From Salinicola aestuarinus (lineage in GTDB: Bacteria > Pseudomonadota > Gammaproteobacteria > Pseudomonadales > Halomonadaceae), in the NCBI RefSeq assembly GCF_003206645.1, contig NZ_PZJP01000017.1, positions 19,302 to 83,301 of the forward strand: 64,000 nucleotides of DNA. Direction: 5' to 3'. Below the pieces are notes generated by a model. It saw only the letters and a program-made list of their open reading frames with translations. It was not told the origin of the DNA and made no database searches. Made by a program: the position numbers and the translations under genes. This document shows, in pieces, positions 33,119 through 40,749 of this stretch. The stretch's first letter is position 1. The number at the start of each line of letters is the position of its first letter.

Positions 33119-33998
33119 GACCCGCCCCCGATTTACCTGTGCCCGGTTTGCCGTTAGGCGTGACCGTGCCTACTGCGCGGATGGCATCGACCCACTCGGG
33201 ATAGAGATCGATGGCCACGGCCTTGAGTTGGTCGGCACAGGCCGGTGCCTTGCGACTGTATGGCTTGCGCGGCTCGACCCGATGGACGGGCAAGCCCTGC
33301 AGCGCAGCCGAACGATAGGCGGAGAGATTGACCAGTGGGGTCTTGAGCACGCTGATGCCATGATCTTCGACCTCGGCATACATGGTGCGAATGCTGTCGG
33401 CGATGTCGCGGGCGTCGCGAAGCTGGTCGGTCATCTTGTTGAGCAGGATGGAGACCGGCGGCACCTCGAAACGGGTATAACGTGCCAGCTCGCGTAGCTC
33501 GTTGAGCATGCCCTGGGTGCCACGCACGAATTCGCGGGCGGTGAGCAGTTCGGGAACGATAGGAGAGATCAGTTGATCGGCGGCCATCACGGCCATCTCC
33601 AGGACGACGGAGCGCGCGCCCTGGGTATCAATGAGGATGGCGTCGTATCGGTCGGCGAAGCGATCAAGGAGATCGATCAGGCGGAAGCGACCATTCGGAG
33701 CGTTGAGCAGCAGCTGCTGTAACTGATTCCGATAGTCGTTGGAGACAATGATATCGAGGCTAGGAACAACGGTGTGGGAGATGATCTGGTCGAGGTCGAC
33801 CAGCTCTGTCGCGAGTAGCTCGTACACGCCGCCGGGGGCCGGCTGCGACAGCTCATAATAGGAAGAAAGGGTTGGCTGTGAATCCAGATCTATGAGAAGG
33901 ACTCGAAGACCGGCATCTGCCAGGAGGCCGCCCAGGTTGGCTGTCGTAGTCGTCTTGCCGACGCCGCCCTTGGAGCAAACCGTTGCTGAAACACGCAT
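33108..33998 (-). CDS. soj: ParA/Soj-type ATPase of ICE terminus
   Basis: 296 residues. The deviant Walker A box is CSKGGVGKTTTTANLGG (residues 9-25), with LLIDLDSQPTLSSYYEL as A' motif and AILIDTQGARSVVLEMAV as B motif. In PAPI-1/pKLC102-type ICEs this gene is the first after the attachment site and helps to maintain the excised circle. The start ATG at 33998 has GAGGTG in front and lies 80 bp from tRNA-Asn 1. The usual parB partner of the element is missing; it would have followed dnaB in the deleted part. Confidence 0.87.
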   Translation of the reverse strand: MRVSATVCSKGGVGKTTTTANLGGLLADAGLRVLLIDLDSQPTLSSYYELSQPAPGGVYELLATELVDLDQIISHTVVPSLDIIVSNDYRNQLQQLLLNAPNGRFRLIDLLDRFADRYDAILIDTQGARSVVLEMAVMAADQLISPIVPELLTAREFVRGTQGMLNELRELARYTRFEVPPVSILLNKMTDQLRDARDIADSIRTMYAEVEDHGISVLKTPLVNLSAYRSAALQGLPVHRVEPRKPYSRKAPACADQLKAVAIDLYPEWVDAIRAVGTVTPNGKPGTGKSGAGHVH

Positions 33999-34078
33999 AG
34001 CTGCACCTCATCCAATAGTGAATGGAATGAGTGCAGAGGCTGCGACTATCGAGCATGAAAATTTCGTTGGACTGTCAC

Positions 34079-34154
34079 TGGCTCCCTGAGCAGGACTCGA
34101 ACCTGCGACCCAGCGATTAACAGTCGCTTGCTCTACCAACTGAGCTATCAGGGA
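34079..34154 (-). tRNA. tRNA-Asn (GTT), variant copy 1
   Basis: 76 nt on the minus strand with acceptor stem TCCCTGA/TCAGGGA, anticodon loop CTGTTAA and encoded CCA. Its anticodon stem (GCGA/TCGC), T arm and acceptor differ from copies 2 and 3, in paired positions, so it folds by itself. It lies between the element's soj end and tRNA-Asn 2, so it may be carried by the element or mark a second insertion. Confidence 0.92.
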
Positions 34155-34188
34155 TCGATGCAGCGATCTCTCGTCACGATGATAACGA

Positions 34189-34236
34189 TGGCTCCCCGAA
34201 CAGGACTCGAACCTGTGACCCAATGATTAACAGTCA
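34189..34236 (-). repeat. attachment-site copy: 3' half of tRNA-Asn 2
   Basis: 48 bp identical to 21543-21590, from the CCA end through the anticodon stem. Copy 3 contains the same 48 bp, so either could be the true junction; copy 2 is the nearer one. Confidence 0.65.
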
Positions 34237-34264
34237 TTTGCTCTACCAACTGAGCTATCGGGGA
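34189..34264 (-). tRNA. tRNA-Asn (GTT), copy 2
   Basis: 76 nt, acceptor TCCCCGA/TCGGGGA, anticodon stem ATGA/TCAT around CTGTTAA, CCA encoded. The sequence is the same as copy 3. Confidence 0.95.
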
Positions 34265-34290
34265 TCGGACTCACCGTGTGTTGAATTCGT

Positions 34291-34366
34291 TGGCTCCCCG
34301 AACAGGACTCGAACCTGTGACCCAATGATTAACAGTCATTTGCTCTACCAACTGAGCTATCGGGGA
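34291..34366 (-). tRNA. tRNA-Asn (GTT), copy 3, first in the array
   Basis: 76 nt, identical to copy 2. It is promoter-proximal: consensus-like -10 and -35 boxes lie 20-50 bp upstream. Confidence 0.95.
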
Positions 34367-34386
34367 CCGTCTTCAACACGCGGCGA

Positions 34387-34414
34387 ATTATACGTACTCG
34401 TTTTCAGGCGTCAA
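34387..34414 (-). promoter_or_regulatory. Sigma70 promoter of the tRNA-Asn array
   Basis: Minus strand TTGACG (34409-34414), 16-bp spacer, perfect TATAAT (34387-34392), with tRNA-Asn 3 beginning 21 bp downstream of the -10. Confidence 0.75.
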
Positions 34415-34821
34415 GCCCCAACGGCATTTCAATTTCTGAACGCATGCCAAAATCTCGCCCACAATCAATGCACTGCGCCGCCCTGGTCTGGCGAACGCGC
34501 GCCAGTCGCGGGCCCTGGGCTGCACAAGTCGATCAGCCCGCCCGCGTTTCGAGTCACGCTTAGGGATCGAGAAGCGGTACCGCTGAATAGTCCTTGCCGC
34601 ACGAACCTCGACAGCAATCCGGCGTCGTGGAAGCGCCAGCCTAGGACGGCGGCCTAGCGTGCGTCGATTGCGCGAGCGGGACGCCGAAAAGGCGTCAAGC
34701 AACGAGGGTTCGATCTGAGCGATTTTTGCGCATGGAACGCAACACACCGACGAGAAACGTTGTATCGAAGACGCATGCTGGCAAGCGGCAAGAACCGGGA
34801 AGCGAGGGGAAAACTCTGGAT
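34415..34821. other. Non-coding gap between tRNA-Asn array and tRNA-Met
   Basis: About 400 bp upstream of the tRNA-Asn promoter and downstream of tRNA-Met. I see no convincing gene: the open frames here lack ribosome binding sites or run through tRNA genes. No clear terminator with a T-run follows tRNA-Met. Confidence 0.5.
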
Positions 34822-34898
34822 TGGTGGCTACGCCCTGATTCGAACAGGGGACCCCATCATTATGAGTGATGTGCTCTAACCAGCTGAGCTACGTAGCC
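34822..34898 (-). tRNA. tRNA-Met (CAT, elongator)
   Basis: 77 nt on the minus strand with acceptor GGCTACG/CGTAGCC, anticodon loop CTCATAA, T loop TTCGAAT and encoded CCA. The sequence resembles the E. coli elongator tRNA-Met; the initiator acceptor mismatch (C1) is absent. tRNA-Ile(CAU) is unlikely given this body. Confidence 0.93.
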
Positions 34899-34954
34899 AT
34901 CCAGCGATGCCTGAAGAGAGGGTTCGGGGAGAACCACCAGGGCAACGGGGGCGC

Positions 34955-34983
34955 ACTATACCGACGGGCTCGTGCTACCACAA
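34955..34983 (-). promoter_or_regulatory. Promoter of tRNA-Met
   Basis: Minus strand TTGTGG (34978-34983), 17-bp spacer, TATAGT (34955-34960), followed by a GC-rich discriminator typical of stable RNA promoters. The tRNA starts about 57 bp downstream of the -10. Confidence 0.5.
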
Positions 34984-35005
34984 GCCCGCCAGACAGTTTT
35001 TCTCG

Positions 35006-36016
35006 TTAGAGATCGAGCGAATCGCGCACGGCGGTCAGCCCGGGTTCCCCATCGACGGTCTCAACACCCTCAAGCCAGGCATCCAGCGTCTCGGGGTGAT
35101 TGGAGAGCCAGGCTCGAGCGGCGGGCTTGGCGTCCTCCCCGTCGTTCATGATGGCGGCCATCACTTCGTTTTCCATATCCAGGGTGAAGGTGAGGTTCTC
35201 GAGCAGTCCGCCGACGTTGCCGCACTCGTCGACATAGCCTGCGCGGGTGTTGGTATAGACCGTAGCCCCCCCGAAATCCGGGCCGAAGTAGTCGTCTGCG
35301 CCGGAGAGATACCCCATGTCCAGGTCGGTGTTCATCGGGTGCGGCGCCCAGCCCAGGAACACCATCCACTTTTGATCACCGCGGGTGCGAGCCTTGGCTT
35401 CGGAAAGCATGCCCGCTTCGCTGGAGTCCACCAACGTCCAGTCGCCGAGGCCAAAGGCGTCGTCGTCGATCATCTGTTGAATGATCATGTTGCCATCGTT
35501 ACCCGCTTCGATGCCGAACAGCTTGTGCTCGAACTCTTCGGCGTGGTCGTCGAGGTCGGCCACGGACGTCACGCCAGCATCGAGCACGTACTGGGGAACG
35601 GCGAGCGTGTACTTGGCACCTTCGAGATTGGCCCGCGGGCGATCCACGACGCCCTCTTCGATGTAGGGATCACTGATCGACGCCATGGAGGGCATCCAGT
35701 TACCCAGAAACACATCGAAGTCACCGTTTTTCATCCCGGCGTAGGCGACCGGCACGGATACCGTGTCGGAATCCACCTCGTAGCCCAGCCCCTCGAGAAC
35801 CACGCTGGTCAGCGCCGTGGTCGACTGGATATCGGTCCAGCCGACCTCGGCGAAATGCACCGTGCGGCAGCTTTCCGGCACGTCAGCCTGCGCCGAGCCG
35901 ACGACGCCGATCGCCAGCGAGGCGCCAAGCAGTGTGGTGCCCATGACACCCGAGCCCAGGCGTGGGGTCGCGTGGCGCTTCGGGGCTACGGATTGATTGT
36001 CCTGTCGTTGCATCAT
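35006..36016 (-). CDS. choX: Choline/glycine betaine ABC transporter substrate-binding protein
   Basis: 336 residues, with a basic N-terminus and signal peptide (TLLGASLAIGVVGSAQA, cleavage before DVPESC). The mature part fits the OpuAC/ChoX type II binding-protein fold. Aromatic residues that could form the cation-binding box are seen in AEVGWTD, FLGNWMPS, GAKYTLAVPQY and VFLGWAPHPMN. The length (about 300 mature) fits ChoX of rhizobia. No permease or ATPase gene is next to it, so it would need partners encoded elsewhere. It is transcribed away from betIBA; the 364-bp divergent gap contains the BetI operator, so BetI probably controls both. A role in choline uptake for betaine synthesis follows from this context; glycine betaine or carnitine binding is the alternative. 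Confidence 0.82.
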   Translation of the reverse strand: MMQRQDNQSVAPKRHATPRLGSGVMGTTLLGASLAIGVVGSAQADVPESCRTVHFAEVGWTDIQSTTALTSVVLEGLGYEVDSDTVSVPVAYAGMKNGDFDVFLGNWMPSMASISDPYIEEGVVDRPRANLEGAKYTLAVPQYVLDAGVTSVADLDDHAEEFEHKLFGIEAGNDGNMIIQQMIDDDAFGLGDWTLVDSSEAGMLSEAKARTRGDQKWMVFLGWAPHPMNTDLDMGYLSGADDYFGPDFGGATVYTNTRAGYVDECGNVGGLLENLTFTLDMENEVMAAIMNDGEDAKPAARAWLSNHPETLDAWLEGVETVDGEPGLTAVRDSLDL

Positions 36017-36135
36017 CTCGATATCGCCTGTGGTTGTTTGTCGTTGATGGCACGTCCGATCACACCAGCGATCGGCGCGAGAATAAACCTGGGTTATCTC
36101 AAAACCCCTTTCGCATCTTACACAGAAATGATCGA

Positions 36136-36165
36136 TTCTTTATTGATTGACCGTTCAATAAAGAA
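36136..36165. promoter_or_regulatory. BetI operator
   Basis: Perfect 11-bp arms TTCTTTATTGA (36136-36146) and TCAATAAAGAA (36155-36165) around TTGACCGT. The core ATTGA-N8-TCAAT is the known BetI-box pattern. It lies between choX and betI and overlaps the -35 of the promoter at 36147. Confidence 0.88.
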
Positions 36166-36175
36166 TTTACATAAT
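36147..36175 (+). promoter_or_regulatory. Sigma70 promoter of betIBA under BetI control
   Basis: TTGACC (36147-36152), exactly 17 bp, CATAAT (36170-36175). The -35 is the spacer of the BetI palindrome, so repressor and RNA polymerase compete. It leaves a leader of about 200 nt before betI. Confidence 0.7.
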
Positions 36176-36380
36176 AAGACTAGGCTGAGGATGATGCCAA
36201 GTGCCCTGTCGTCAATCGTCACGCGTGCCAGGCAACGACTACGATAAGACGGTGAGCACGCGCTGCGACATCGGGCGTGAGATTCAACCATTGGTTAGCG
36301 GGCCCCCGGGGCGACCCGGCGAAATGCCCGGTAGACAGAAGATCCCTCGCGGGATCACAGCAAGATTAAGGAGTCGCGCT

Positions 36381-37031
36381 TTGCCCAAGGTCGGCATGCA
36401 ACCCATCCGCCGCCGCCAGCTCATCGAAGCGACGCTGGCGACTATCGACGAGTTCGGCCTGGCGGACGCCACCATCTCGCGCATCGCCAAGCGTGCCGGC
36501 GTTTCCACCGGCATCATCAGCCACTATTTCAACGGTCGCGACGGCCTGCTGGAAGCGACTATGCGTCACATTCTGACGGACCTGGGCACGGCCGTGAGCG
36601 AGCGCCGTACCCTGCTGGGCGATGCGCCGCCCCGAGCGCATCTGCACGCGATCATCGACGGCAACTTCGATCGCAGTCAGACCAGTCGCTCGGTGATGAA
36701 GACCTGGCTCGCGTTCTGGGCCAGCAGCATGCATCACCGGCCGCTGCAGACGCTGCAGCGGGTCAACGACCGGCGACTCTACTCGAACCTGTGCGCCCAG
36801 TTTCATCGCGTGATGCCCAAGCATCAGGCGCGCGATGCGGCACGCGGACTGGCAGCGTTGATCGACGGCCTGTGGCTGCGAGGAGCGCTGGCACCGGAAG
36901 GGCTCAATGTGGAACGGGCGCGGCGACTGGCCTACGACTACGTGCGCGAACAGCTGGCCCGGGTCGAAACCCCGGAGGAGCGGTCAGCCCAGGCGGCCCC
37001 ACGACAACGCAGCGGCGCCCAGTCCCACTGA
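36381..37031 (+). CDS. betI: Transcriptional repressor BetI
   Basis: 216 residues. TetR-family repressor of the choline-to-betaine operon, released by choline. The N-terminus LPKVGMQPIRRRQLIEATLA and GVSTGIISHYFNGRDGLLEATMR match BetI closely, with the recognition helix at about residues 38-52. The start is the TTG at 36381: AAGGAG lies eight bases upstream and the BetI N-terminus begins exactly there. The in-frame extension to 36201 has no BetI-like sequence. The C-terminal ~20 residues (EERSAQAAPRQRSGAQ) extend beyond the E. coli protein of 195 residues. It heads betI-betB-betA. Confidence 0.92.
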   Translation: MPKVGMQPIRRRQLIEATLATIDEFGLADATISRIAKRAGVSTGIISHYFNGRDGLLEATMRHILTDLGTAVSERRTLLGDAPPRAHLHAIIDGNFDRSQTSRSVMKTWLAFWASSMHHRPLQTLQRVNDRRLYSNLCAQFHRVMPKHQARDAARGLAALIDGLWLRGALAPEGLNVERARRLAYDYVREQLARVETPEERSAQAAPRQRSGAQSH

Positions 37032-37137
37032 GGGCCGCCCGGCGCCTATAAGGGCGCTCTGACCCGCGCGAACCGATTTCAATGGCGGCGCAATGACGAC
37101 AGCCGCGCGTTCAACCGGCTATTCAAGGAGAAGCACC

Positions 37138-38607
37138 ATGGCACGACTCGAGACCCAGACGCTTTACATCGACGGCCGCCGCCAGCCGGCGACCAGCGAT
37201 GAAACCTTCGATGTGGTCAATCCAGCCAATGGTGAGACGCTGGCGAGTATTCAGCAGGCGAGCGCCGCCGATATCGACGCCGCGGTCGAAAGCGCCAGCC
37301 GCGCCCAGCGCCAGTGGGCCGCGATGAGCGGCATGGAACGCTCGCGCATCCTGCTCAAGGCGGTCGCGCTGCTACGCGAGCGCAACAACGAGCTCGCCGA
37401 GCTGGAGACGCTCAACACCGGAAAGCCGTTCAGCGAAACCGCGAGCGTCGACATCGTCACCGGCGCGGATGCGCTCGAGTACTTCGCCGGCCTGGCCCCC
37501 GCGATCGAGGGCACCCAGATTCCGCTGCGCGAAGACTCCTTCGTCTATACCCGGCGCGAACCGCTGGGGGTCGTTGGCGCCATCGGCGCCTGGAACTACC
37601 CCGTGCAGATCGCTTGCTGGAAGGCGGCGCCGGCACTGGCGGCAGGTAACGCCGTCGTCTTCAAACCCAGCGAAGTCACGCCGCTGACCGCCATGAAGCT
37701 GGCAGAGATTTTCACCGAAGCCGGGCTGCCGGACGGCCTTTTCAACGTCGTCCACGGCGACGGCCGGGTGGGCGCGATGCTGACCGAGCACGCCGGCATC
37801 GCCAAGATCAGCTTCACCGGCGAAGTCGGCACCGGCAAGAAGGTGATGTCCGCCGCTGCCGGCTCGACGCTCAAGGACGTCACCATGGAGCTTGGCGGCA
37901 AGTCTCCGCTGATCGTCTTCGACGATGCCGATCTCGACCGCGCCGCCGATGCCGCGATGATGGCCAACTTCTACTCCAGCGGGCAGGTCTGTACTAACGG
38001 CACGCGCGTATTCGTGCACCGCTCGGTGAAGACGGCGTTCGAGAAGAAACTCGTCGAACGCGTCGAACGCGTCAAGGCGGGCGACCCGCTGGCACCGGAG
38101 ACGAATTTCGGTCCCCTGGTCAGCTTCGAGCATCTGGAGAAGGTCGAAAGCTATCTGGAGATCGCGCGGCAGGATGGCGCGCGTCTGCTGGTCGGCGGTC
38201 AACGTATGAAAGAGGGTGAGTTCGCCAAGGGCGCCTGGATCGCGCCGACCGTCTACACCGACTGCGACGATGACATGCGCATCGTCCGCGAGGAGATCTT
38301 CGGCCCGATCCTGTCGCTGCTCACCTTTGACGATGAAGAGGAAGTGATCCGCCGCGCCAATGACACGGAGTATGGCCTGGCCGCCGGGCTGTTCACCGAA
38401 GGGCTCAATCGCGCCCACCGCGTGGTCCATCAGCTCGAAGCCGGTATCTGCTGGATCAACACCTGGGGCGACTCCCCCGCCGAAATGCCAGTCGGTGGCT
38501 ACAAGCAGTCCGGTATTGGTCGCGAGAACGGGATGGAGACGCTCTCTCACTACACGCAAACGAAGTCGGTACAGATCGAGATGGGGCCGTTCGAGTCGGT
38601 TTTCTGA
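37138..38607 (+). CDS. betB: Betaine aldehyde dehydrogenase
   Basis: 489 residues (E. coli BetB 490). NAD(P)+-dependent oxidation of betaine aldehyde to glycine betaine in the cytoplasm. It has the ALDH hallmark segments: GVVGAIGAWNYPVQI, the cofactor loop FTGEVGTGKKVM, the glutamate motif MELGGKSPLIVF and the catalytic Cys in SSGQVCTNGTRVFV. The C-terminal PVGGYKQSGIGRENG is also present. AAGGAG sits nine bases before the ATG at 37138; upstream in-frame codons to 37093 are not part of the protein. It follows betI by about 105 bp and precedes betA by 87 bp. Confidence 0.95.
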   Translation: MARLETQTLYIDGRRQPATSDETFDVVNPANGETLASIQQASAADIDAAVESASRAQRQWAAMSGMERSRILLKAVALLRERNNELAELETLNTGKPFSETASVDIVTGADALEYFAGLAPAIEGTQIPLREDSFVYTRREPLGVVGAIGAWNYPVQIACWKAAPALAAGNAVVFKPSEVTPLTAMKLAEIFTEAGLPDGLFNVVHGDGRVGAMLTEHAGIAKISFTGEVGTGKKVMSAAAGSTLKDVTMELGGKSPLIVFDDADLDRAADAAMMANFYSSGQVCTNGTRVFVHRSVKTAFEKKLVERVERVKAGDPLAPETNFGPLVSFEHLEKVESYLEIARQDGARLLVGGQRMKEGEFAKGAWIAPTVYTDCDDDMRIVREEIFGPILSLLTFDDEEEVIRRANDTEYGLAAGLFTEGLNRAHRVVHQLEAGICWINTWGDSPAEMPVGGYKQSGIGRENGMETLSHYTQTKSVQIEMGPFESVF

Positions 38608-38694
38608 CGATTCGCGCTTCACTCGTTCGGGCACGTCATTCGTCCGAGCGACCTCTCGGCTCGACTCTCTTTCTGCTTAACCAGGGGCAAGCGC

Positions 38695-40392
38695 ATGGAT
38701 CAGGCTCGTGAATTCGACTACATCATCATCGGCGCCGGCTCCGCGGGCAACGTCCTCGCGACCCGGCTGACCGAGGACCCAAGCGTCTCGGTGCTGCTGC
38801 TGGAAGCGGGCGGCCCCGACTACCGGGTGGACTTTCGCACCCAGATGCCGGCAGCGCTGGCCTACCCGCTTCAGGGCAAGCGTTACAACTGGGCCTTCGA
38901 GACCGACCCTGAACCCTACATGGACGACCGCCGCATGGAGTGCGGTCGCGGCAAGGGGCTCGGCGGCTCTTCATTGATCAACGGCATGTGCTACATCCGC
39001 GGCAACGCCATGGATCTGGACTACTGGGCGCAAGCGCCAGGACTGGAAAACTGGAATTACCTGGCATGCCTGCCCTACTACAGGAGAGCGGAAACCCGCG
39101 ATATCGGGCCTAATGATTTCCACGGCAGCGAGGGGCCGCTCAGCGTCGCCACGCCGAAGGCGGGCAACAACCCGCTCTATCACGCCTTCATCGAAGCTGG
39201 CGTCCAGGCAGGCTATCCGCGCACCGACGATCTCAACGGCTACCAGCAGGAAGGGTTCGGTCCGATGGACCGTACCACCACGCAGAACGGGCGCCGCTCC
39301 TCTACCGCTCGGGGCTACCTGGACATCGCCAAGCAGCGCGAGAATCTGACGATCGTCACCCATGCGACGACCGATCGTATCCTGTTCGAAGAGAAGCGTG
39401 CCGTCGGGGTGAGCTATCTGGAAAAGTCGCAGCCGAAGCAGGCACTGGCGCGGCGCGAGGTCCTGCTCTGCGGGGGCGCCATCGCATCGCCGCAGATCCT
39501 GCAGCGCTCCGGTATCGGTGACCCGGCCCTGCTCGACAAGCACGGCGTGCCCGTGGTGCACGATCTCAAGGGGGTGGGCGAAAACCTTCAAGACCACCTG
39601 GAGATGTACATACAGTACGAGTGCAAGGAACCGGTGTCGCTCTACCCCGCGTTGAAGCTGCACAATCAGCCGAAGATCGGCGCGGAGTGGATGTTCGCAG
39701 GTAAGGGAATTGGTGCCAGCAACCAGTTCGAGGCCGGCGGCTTCATCCGGACCAACGACGAAGAGCGCTGGCCCAACATCCAGTATCACTTCCTGCCCAT
39801 CGCGATCAGCTACAACGGCAAGAGCGCGGTTCAGGCTCACGGCTTTCAGGCCCACGTGGGGTCGATGCGGTCGATGAGTCGCGGCCGGGTGCACCTCACC
39901 GACCGTGACCCGAGAAGTGCGCCGAGCATCCTCTTCAACTACATGTCGCATGCCCGCGATTGGGAAGAGTTTCGTGCCGCGATCCGTATTACGCGGGAGA
40001 TCATCGAGCAGCCGGCGATGGATGCCTACCGTGGCCGCGAGATCTCACCGGGACCGGACGTGCAGACGGATGAAGAACTCGACGCCTTCGTCCGTCAGCA
40101 CGCCGAGACCGCCTATCACCCCTGCGGCACCTGTCGCATGGGCCACGGCGAGGATGCGGTAGTGGATGAGGAAGGTCGCGTTCACGGCGTCAGTGCCCTG
40201 CGGGTGATCGACGCCTCGATCATGCCGCAGATCGTGACCGGCAACCTCAATGCCACCACGATCATGATCGCCGAGAAGCTCGCCGACTGCGTCCGAGGTC
40301 TCGACCCCCTGCCGCCGTCGACGACGGCGTATTATGTCGCCAACGGCGCGCCGGCGCGCCAGGCGCCACAAAAAGCCGCCGCAAACCGCTAA
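38695..40392 (+). CDS. betA: Choline dehydrogenase
   Basis: 565 residues, a GMC-family FAD oxidoreductase that oxidises choline to betaine aldehyde at the membrane, passing electrons to the respiratory chain. The N-terminal FAD loop is YIIIGAGSAGNVLATRLTED, the GMC signature 1 is GRGKGLGGSSLINGMCYIRG and signature 2 is GGAIASPQILQRSGIG. The C-terminal catalytic His is in AYHPCGTCRMGHG, and VTGNLNATTIMIAEK closes the FAD domain. The length matches BetA (about 556). It is the last gene of betIBA; a 357-bp gap to the next operon follows. No betT-type transporter is next to it, unlike in E. coli. Confidence 0.95.
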   Translation: MDQAREFDYIIIGAGSAGNVLATRLTEDPSVSVLLLEAGGPDYRVDFRTQMPAALAYPLQGKRYNWAFETDPEPYMDDRRMECGRGKGLGGSSLINGMCYIRGNAMDLDYWAQAPGLENWNYLACLPYYRRAETRDIGPNDFHGSEGPLSVATPKAGNNPLYHAFIEAGVQAGYPRTDDLNGYQQEGFGPMDRTTTQNGRRSSTARGYLDIAKQRENLTIVTHATTDRILFEEKRAVGVSYLEKSQPKQALARREVLLCGGAIASPQILQRSGIGDPALLDKHGVPVVHDLKGVGENLQDHLEMYIQYECKEPVSLYPALKLHNQPKIGAEWMFAGKGIGASNQFEAGGFIRTNDEERWPNIQYHFLPIAISYNGKSAVQAHGFQAHVGSMRSMSRGRVHLTDRDPRSAPSILFNYMSHARDWEEFRAAIRITREIIEQPAMDAYRGREISPGPDVQTDEELDAFVRQHAETAYHPCGTCRMGHGEDAVVDEEGRVHGVSALRVIDASIMPQIVTGNLNATTIMIAEKLADCVRGLDPLPPSTTAYYVANGAPARQAPQKAAANR

Positions 40393-40749
40393 GACGGTAT
40401 CGATATCCGGTGAATTCTGCATCGCGGGCGAGACAGCGTCTTCGCCCGCGAGTGTCGATCCTTCTCCCTTCACACCGACAGCGGCACACCCAACGATACT
40501 CCGCTCCCCGCAAATGACGTCCGCGCTGTTCTTCCGCTCCGCTGATGCGCCTGTCTCCCCGCGGGATCTCCGGCATCGCCTCACCGTTCGATTGCGTACT
40601 CCTTGCGCATTTAGCGAACGCCGTTCCGTTAGACTGCGAATCTGTCTAGCATGAGTCGCGTGTCATCCGCGCCGTCTCCGGGCACTGACATCGCACGCTA
40701 TTGATCGCCGACTTTCTACCGCCGTGACCTTCAAGGACCGAGTTCGTCT
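40393..40749. other. Intergenic region between betA and the MdtABC-like operon
   Basis: 357 bp. It should contain the betA terminator and the efflux promoter, but I see no strong hairpin with a T-run and no near-consensus promoter pair. No gene is called. Confidence 0.4.

Larger units (their letters stand above)
21543..34236. mobile_element. Collapsed PAPI-1/pKLC102-class ICE in tRNA-Asn
   Basis: The element is bounded by a perfect 48-bp direct repeat of the 3' part of tRNA-Asn (21543-21590 and 34189-34236). One end has a tyrosine integrase and the TraI/MobH relaxase, the other soj (ParA) and dnaB, which is the terminal order known for ICEs of the PAPI-1/pKLC102/PFGI-1 class. Type IV secretion, pilus, ParB, SSB, topoisomerase and other core genes of that class (50-100 kb) are absent. 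The interior (about 24.6-32.2 kb) holds an RND efflux operon, tetR, araC-like, mdaB-like and a broken metallo-hydrolase. The integrase is frameshifted and dnaB is truncated, so the element cannot move by itself. tRNA-Asn 1 (34079-34154) falls inside these limits. Confidence 0.75.

Noticed and set aside
34223..34657. 144-codon open frame containing SHLLYQLSY repeats
   Set aside because: It is the translated complement of tRNA-Asn genes, a well-known source of spurious 'NRTRTCDPM' proteins.
37372..38634. 420-codon open frame on the minus strand
   Set aside because: Antisense to betB with no family similarity.
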